A stretch of 8,989 nucleotides of DNA from VRUE01 sp046733275. Its GTDB lineage: Bacteria > Actinomycetota > Thermoleophilia > Solirubrobacterales > 70-9. Shown piece after piece: positions 5,041 through 8,989 of the stretch. Made by a program: the position numbers and the translations under genes. The stretch spans positions 1 to 8,989 of the forward strand of contig JBKPOW010000066.1 in the NCBI GenBank assembly GCA_046733275.1, written 5' to 3'. A model generated the notes under the pieces. It was given only the letters and a program-made list of their open reading frames with translations, was not told the origin of the DNA and searched no databases. Each line of letters begins with the position of its first letter. Within the stretch, counting starts at the first letter, position 1.

Positions 5041-8000
5041 ATGTCCGATACCCAGTCCCGTGAGCTTCACGGCGAGGGCGCGCCCGTCCGCTACTCGCCA
5101 GAGCGCGCCTACCGGCCGCTCGTCTCGCCGCCCAGCGTCGAGGACAAGGACGCTTGTGCCATCTATGCCTCGGTACGCAGGGACGCGACGCCTAGCCATG
5201 AGCCGATCGAGCGGGCGATCCCGGCGCTGCAGAAGATGCTCCACCGCGCCGGCAACGTCGACGGCGAGGGCGACGGCTGCGGCCTACTGCTCGACATCCC
5301 GCGCAAGATCTGGGCCGAGGAGGTCCGCTCCGGCGGCCACGATCCCTCGCTCACCCTCGACGATGCCTTCGCCGTCGCCCACGTCTTCGTCGAGCGCTCG
5401 CAGGACCTGGGGAAGGTCCAGCACGACGCCCGCGAGCTGCTCGGCCGCGGTGGCTTCCGCGTCCTCGCCGAGCGGATCGGCGCGGTCGACTCGACCGCGC
5501 TCGGCCCGACCGCGCGCGAGGAGGAGCCGCACTTCTGGCAGGTCGCCGGCCTCGTCGCCGACGCCTCGCGCCGCGACCGCGTCCTCTTCGACCTGCTGAT
5601 CGAGCTGGAGGAGGAGCTCGGCGTCCACATCCCCTCCTTCTCGGCGACGATCTGCGTCTACAAGGTGATGGGCGCTCCGAAGATCCTCGGCGAGTACTAC
5701 CCCGACCTGCGCGACGAGCGCTTCGAGACCATCGGCTGCTTCGGCCACAACCGTTACTCGACCAACACCTGGCCCTCGTTCAAACGCGTCCAGCCCTTCT
5801 CCGTGCTGGGCCATAACGGCGAGATCAACACGATCGAACAGCTGCGCCAGGAGGCGCGCATGCTGGGCGTGCCGATCCAACCCGGCTCCTCCGACTCGCA
5901 GGACCTCAACCAGACGATCGCCACCCTGGTCAACCGCGACGGGCTCAGCCTCGCCGAGGCGATGGAGATGGTCGTGCCGCCGATCGTCAACGAGATCCGC
6001 TCGCTGCCCGACGACCTGCACCCCTTCTACATGTACCTGCGCCAGGCGATGGGGCCGTTCGCGCAGGGGCCGGTGGCCCTGATCGCCCGCCACGGCGACG
6101 AGTGCGTCTTCTCCGCCGACGCGCTCGGCCTGCGCCCGCTCTGGCAGGTCGAGACCGGCGACGACTACGTCTTCTCATCCGAGCCCGGCGTCGTGTCCGT
6201 GGCCGAGATGGTCGCCGAGCCGAAGCCGCTCGCCCCGGGCGAGAAGGCGATGGTCTCGATCCACCGCGACACCCGCCGCTCGACCCTGCGCGCCCACGAC
6301 GAGATGCTGCGCCTCGTGCGCGACCGCTGGCTGGAGCGCACCGGCGCCGCGGAGGCCGGCCCCTACGATCGCGCCCTGACCACCGGTGGCCCGCTCGAGG
6401 GCGGCGAGGTGCCGGGCTACTCCGACGCCGGCCCGGAAGAGCCGGTCAAGGTCGCCGACCGCGTCCTCGCCGGCTTCGGCTGGCAGCGCGACGACGTCAA
6501 ACTCGTCCAGCAGATGGCCACCACCGGAGCCGAGCCGGTCGGCTCGCTCGGCTACGACGGCCCCTTGGCGGCGCTATCGCCCGAGCGCCAGAACCTCGCC
6601 GACTACTTCAAGGAGACGGTCGCCGTGGTCACCAACCCGGCGATCGACCGCGAGCGCGAGATGGAGCATTTCTCCACCCGGGCCGTCTTCGGCCGTCGCC
6701 CCTCGATCGAGAGCGCCGGCGAGGACACCGGCACGGTCGAGACCTCCTTCCCGGTGATCCTCGGCGGCCACCACGACCTGGCGCCGCTCTCCGACAGGGC
6801 ATACCGCGAGATCGCCCGCGAGAACCACACCTACCTGCTCGAGGACCTCTGGGAGGAGTTCCGCGGCCGCGCCGCCGCGGTCGACGTCTCCCTGCTCGAG
6901 TCGGAGACGACCCAGGGGGCGATCGAACGGCTGCGCCAGGAGGCGGTGAAGAAGGTCCGCGACGGGGCCGAGCTGCTGGTCCTCACCGACCGCACCGTTT
7001 ACGACGCCGACCGTCGCTACCTCGACCCGCACCTCGCCACCTCGGCGGTCGACCAGGCGCTAAAGCAGTTCAAGGTCGAGCCGGGCGAGGAGAACCTGCG
7101 CCGCCGCTGCGGCATCGTCCTGCGCTCCGCCGCGATCCGCAACGTCCACGACACGATGCTCGCCCTCGGCCTCGGCGCCGACGGCGTCTGCCCCTACACG
7201 ATGGTCGAGGTAATCTGCGTCGAGGACTACCGCACCGACATCGGCAACCTCTGCGCGGCGCTGGCCAAGGGGATCGAGAAAGTGATCTCGACGATCGGCA
7301 TCCACGAGGTGCGCGGCTACGCCCGCCAGTTCTCCTCGATCGGGGTCAGGCCCGAGCTGGCCGAGATCTTCCAGACCGAGGCCTTCGCTTCCTCCGAGGG
7401 CGGCGGCGCCGGCTTCGCCGAGCTCGACGAGAGCAGCAACGAGCGGGCGCGCATCCTCGGCGGCGACGAAGATGCCAAACCGGCGAAGACCTTCCGCTTC
7501 TACCCCAAGGTCTACAAGGCGGCGATCGCCACCGCCAACGGCTCCGGCTCCTACGCGGAATACAGCGAGAAAGTGCGCGACCTGGAGGTGCAGAGCCCGA
7601 TCTCGATGCGCCACATCATGGGGCTCAAGGGTGATCGCGAGCCACTCGCCGACGCCTCGGGCGTCGACGCCGGCATCGGCCACCACGACTACCCCGTGGT
7701 GATCTCCTCGATGAGCTTCGGCTCGCAGTCCGAGCCGGCCTTCCGCGCCTACGCCGAGGCGGCGAAGGCGATCAACATCCTCTGCGTCAACGGCGAGGGC
7801 GGTGAGATCCGCGACATGTACGGCCACTACCGCAAGTGGCGCGGCCAGCAGGTCGCCTCCGGTCGCTTCGGCGTCTCGGCGGAGATGCTCAACTCCTCCT
7901 ATCTCGCCGAGATCAAGATCGGCCAGGGGGCGAAGCCCGGAGAGGGCGGCCACCTGCCCGGCAAGAAGGTCTCCGAGAAGGTCGCCGCCGCGCGTAACGC

Positions 8001-8989
8001 GGCGCCCGGCACCGACCTGATCTCCCCCTCCAACAACCACGACCTCTACTCGATCGAGGACCTGGCCGAGCTGATCGACGAGCTGAAGACGGTCAACCCC
8101 GACGTGCGCGTCTCGGTCAAGGTGCCCGTCGTGCCGAACATCGGCACGATCGGCCTCGGCATCGCCAAGGCCGGCGCCGACATCATCACCCTCTCCGGCT
8201 TCGAGGGGGGGACCGGCGCCGCCCGCCAGCACGCCCTGCGCCACGTCGGCCTGCCCTCGGACATCGGCACCCGCGCAGTGCACCGGGCGCTGATGGAGGC
8301 CGGCCTGCGCAACCGAGTCGAGATCTGGGCCGACGGCGGCTACCGCACTGGTCACGACGTCGTCAAGCTGCACTGCCTCGGTGCCAACCGGGTCGGCTTC
8401 GGCACCCTGGCGATGGTCAGCCTCGGCTGCACGATCTGCCGCGGCTGTCAGCTCGATACCTGCCACGTCGGCATCGCCACCCAGATCGAGACTGTCGAGC
8501 AGGCCCAGGAGCACGGCCTGAAGAAGTTCACCCCGCAGGAGATCGACAGCGCGGCGGAGAGCTGCGCGCGCTTCTTCCAGTCGATGGGCGAGGAGGTCAA
8601 GGAGGTCGTCGCCTCGCTCGGCTACGACCGCGCCCAGGATCTGGTCGGCCGCTACGACCTGCTGGAGCAGGTCGCGGCCAAGGATTCGGTCGACCTGGCG
8701 CCGCTGATCACGCCGCTCGAGGAGTTCCTCGACCTCGAGCCGATCGATCTGCCGGTGGCCGAGGATGCCGTCGAGTCGCGGGCCGAGGCGGGCCTGGTCG
8801 TCGCCCGCCCGATCCGGATGGAGGCGAAGCAGGCCTCAACCCAGATCGCCGCCCTGGCCGGCGACATCTGCTCGGGGCGGACTCTGCGCAGCGAGTTTCC
8901 CCGGGCGACCGACGCCAACGACCGTGTGCTCGGCACCGAGCTGTCCGGCGCGATCGCCCGCTCCCGCATCTTCGAGGACGGGCCCGAGT
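5041..8989 (+). CDS. gltB: Glutamate synthase large subunit, divergent form (3' end beyond window)
   Basis: GltB releases ammonia from glutamine and channels it to 2-oxoglutarate, yielding two glutamates. I translated 1316 uninterrupted codons to the window end. Domains: class II amidotransferase from C39 (ACAIYAS 38-44) to about 430, with GHNRYSTNT 235-243, GHNGEINT 257-264 and SSDSQ 283-287; the 38 residues before C39 are a probable cleaved propeptide. The central domain, about 475-745, contains EPVGSLGYDGPLAALSPER and VTNPAIDRE. The FMN/2-oxoglutarate synthase domain, about 850-1215, has SSMSFGS 889-895, NGEGGE 917-922, QVASGRFGV 937-945, QGAKPGEGG, SVKVP 1025-1029 with K1027, SGFEGGTGA 1052-1060 and ADGGYRTG 1097-1104. 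The iron-sulfur cysteines C1130, C1136 and C1141 have the 6/5 spacing known for the [3Fe-4S] cluster, plus an extra C1133. Only the start of the GXGXG domain (TDANDRVLGTELSG) is present; roughly 200-250 residues are missing. Partner gltD is not in the window. Family is certain; exact subtype and electron donor are not. Confidence 0.95.
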   Translation, partial: MSDTQSRELHGEGAPVRYSPERAYRPLVSPPSVEDKDACAIYASVRRDATPSHEPIERAIPALQKMLHRAGNVDGEGDGCGLLLDIPRKIWAEEVRSGGHDPSLTLDDAFAVAHVFVERSQDLGKVQHDARELLGRGGFRVLAERIGAVDSTALGPTAREEEPHFWQVAGLVADASRRDRVLFDLLIELEEELGVHIPSFSATICVYKVMGAPKILGEYYPDLRDERFETIGCFGHNRYSTNTWPSFKRVQPFSVLGHNGEINTIEQLRQEARMLGVPIQPGSSDSQDLNQTIATLVNRDGLSLAEAMEMVVPPIVNEIRSLPDDLHPFYMYLRQAMGPFAQGPVALIARHGDECVFSADALGLRPLWQVETGDDYVFSSEPGVVSVAEMVAEPKPLAPGEKAMVSIHRDTRRSTLRAHDEMLRLVRDRWLERTGAAEAGPYDRALTTGGPLEGGEVPGYSDAGPEEPVKVADRVLAGFGWQRDDVKLVQQMATTGAEPVGSLGYDGPLAALSPERQNLADYFKETVAVVTNPAIDREREMEHFSTRAVFGRRPSIESAGEDTGTVETSFPVILGGHHDLAPLSDRAYREIARENHTYLLEDLWEEFRGRAAAVDVSLLESETTQGAIERLRQEAVKKVRDGAELLVLTDRTVYDADRRYLDPHLATSAVDQALKQFKVEPGEENLRRRCGIVLRSAAIRNVHDTMLALGLGADGVCPYTMVEVICVEDYRTDIGNLCAALAKGIEKVISTIGIHEVRGYARQFSSIGVRPELAEIFQTEAFASSEGGGAGFAELDESSNERARILGGDEDAKPAKTFRFYPKVYKAAIATANGSGSYAEYSEKVRDLEVQSPISMRHIMGLKGDREPLADASGVDAGIGHHDYPVVISSMSFGSQSEPAFRAYAEAAKAINILCVNGEGGEIRDMYGHYRKWRGQQVASGRFGVSAEMLNSSYLAEIKIGQGAKPGEGGHLPGKKVSEKVAAARNAAPGTDLISPSNNHDLYSIEDLAELIDELKTVNPDVRVSVKVPVVPNIGTIGLGIAKAGADIITLSGFEGGTGAARQHALRHVGLPSDIGTRAVHRALMEAGLRNRVEIWADGGYRTGHDVVKLHCLGANRVGFGTLAMVSLGCTICRGCQLDTCHVGIATQIETVEQAQEHGLKKFTPQEIDSAAESCARFFQSMGEEVKEVVASLGYDRAQDLVGRYDLLEQVAAKDSVDLAPLITPLEEFLDLEPIDLPVAEDAVESRAEAGLVVARPIRMEAKQASTQIAALAGDICSGRTLRSEFPRATDANDRVLGTELSGAIARSRIFEDGPE

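Noticed and set aside
6102..7634. 510-codon + strand open frame overlapping gltB
   Set aside because: It is the shifted frame of gltB, an arginine/proline-rich translation without any domain; the gltB frame is continuous and motif-bearing over the same bases, so there is no frameshift to explain.
7060..8514. 484-codon open frame on the minus strand inside gltB
   Set aside because: Antisense shadow of conserved GltB synthase-domain codons in high-GC DNA; its composition is low-complexity (Ala, Gly, Asp, Val, Leu, Arg), no domain is recognisable and no SD or promoter is seen.
8965..8989. Premature end of gltB at the window edge
   Set aside because: No stop codon is present; the frame is open at base 8989 and the GXGXG domain has only begun, so this is a window or contig boundary, not a broken gene.
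1..8989. CRISPR arrays, tRNAs, rRNAs, insertion sequences or other mobile elements
   Set aside because: Looked for regular direct repeats, cloverleaf-like sequences, transposase motifs and terminal repeats; none seen. Apart from the adapter, the window is a compact set of housekeeping genes.

Overview
The window is one end of a high-GC bacterial contig (roughly 70% G+C by eye) carrying core amino-acid metabolism, all on the + strand. High GC, GTG and TTG starts, overlapping genes, and the order lysA-hom-thrC-thrB point to an actinobacterium. The unusual glutamate synthase and the probably leaderless genes make a deep-branching lineage such as Thermoleophilia/Solirubrobacterales my best guess. 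That placement is an inference from family memory, not a computed result.

Layout: bases 4-22 match the Tn5/Nextera mosaic-end adapter exactly, so the first ~22 bases are library artefact and the true genomic sequence starts at about base 23. Then come lysA (52-1362), hom (1355-2578), thrC (best start TTG at 2575, ending 3612) and thrB (3609-4493). These are joined by overlaps of 8, 4 and 4 bases and form one transcription and translation unit. A 46-bp gap contains a perfect 9-bp inverted repeat and a promoter-like sequence, followed by a small cupin gene (4540-4914) that looks leaderless. A 126-bp gap then holds a perfect TATAAT element, repeated motifs and a Shine-Dalgarno site in front of a very long gene for the glutamate synthase large chain (5041 to the window end). 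That gene is open for 1316 codons and is cut off at the start of its last domain. No stretch over 300 bases lacks a gene.

How the genes fit together: hom makes homoserine from aspartate semialdehyde, thrB phosphorylates it and thrC converts the phosphate ester to threonine. lysA performs the last step of the diaminopimelate branch to lysine. The operon thus draws both branches of the aspartate pathway together, with an ACT domain on Hom as the likely feedback sensor. GltB supplies glutamate, the amino donor for these and most other amino acids. The cupin has no assigned function.

I do not see an undescribed biological system here: no CRISPR, mobile element, defence cluster, biosynthetic cluster or RNA gene. 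The points most worth a second look are the divergent GltB (Cys-Ala instead of Cys-Gly at the amidotransferase nucleophile, and a fourth cysteine inside the iron-sulfur motif), the palindrome overlapping the cupin promoter and start codon, and the repeat structure at the gltB promoter.
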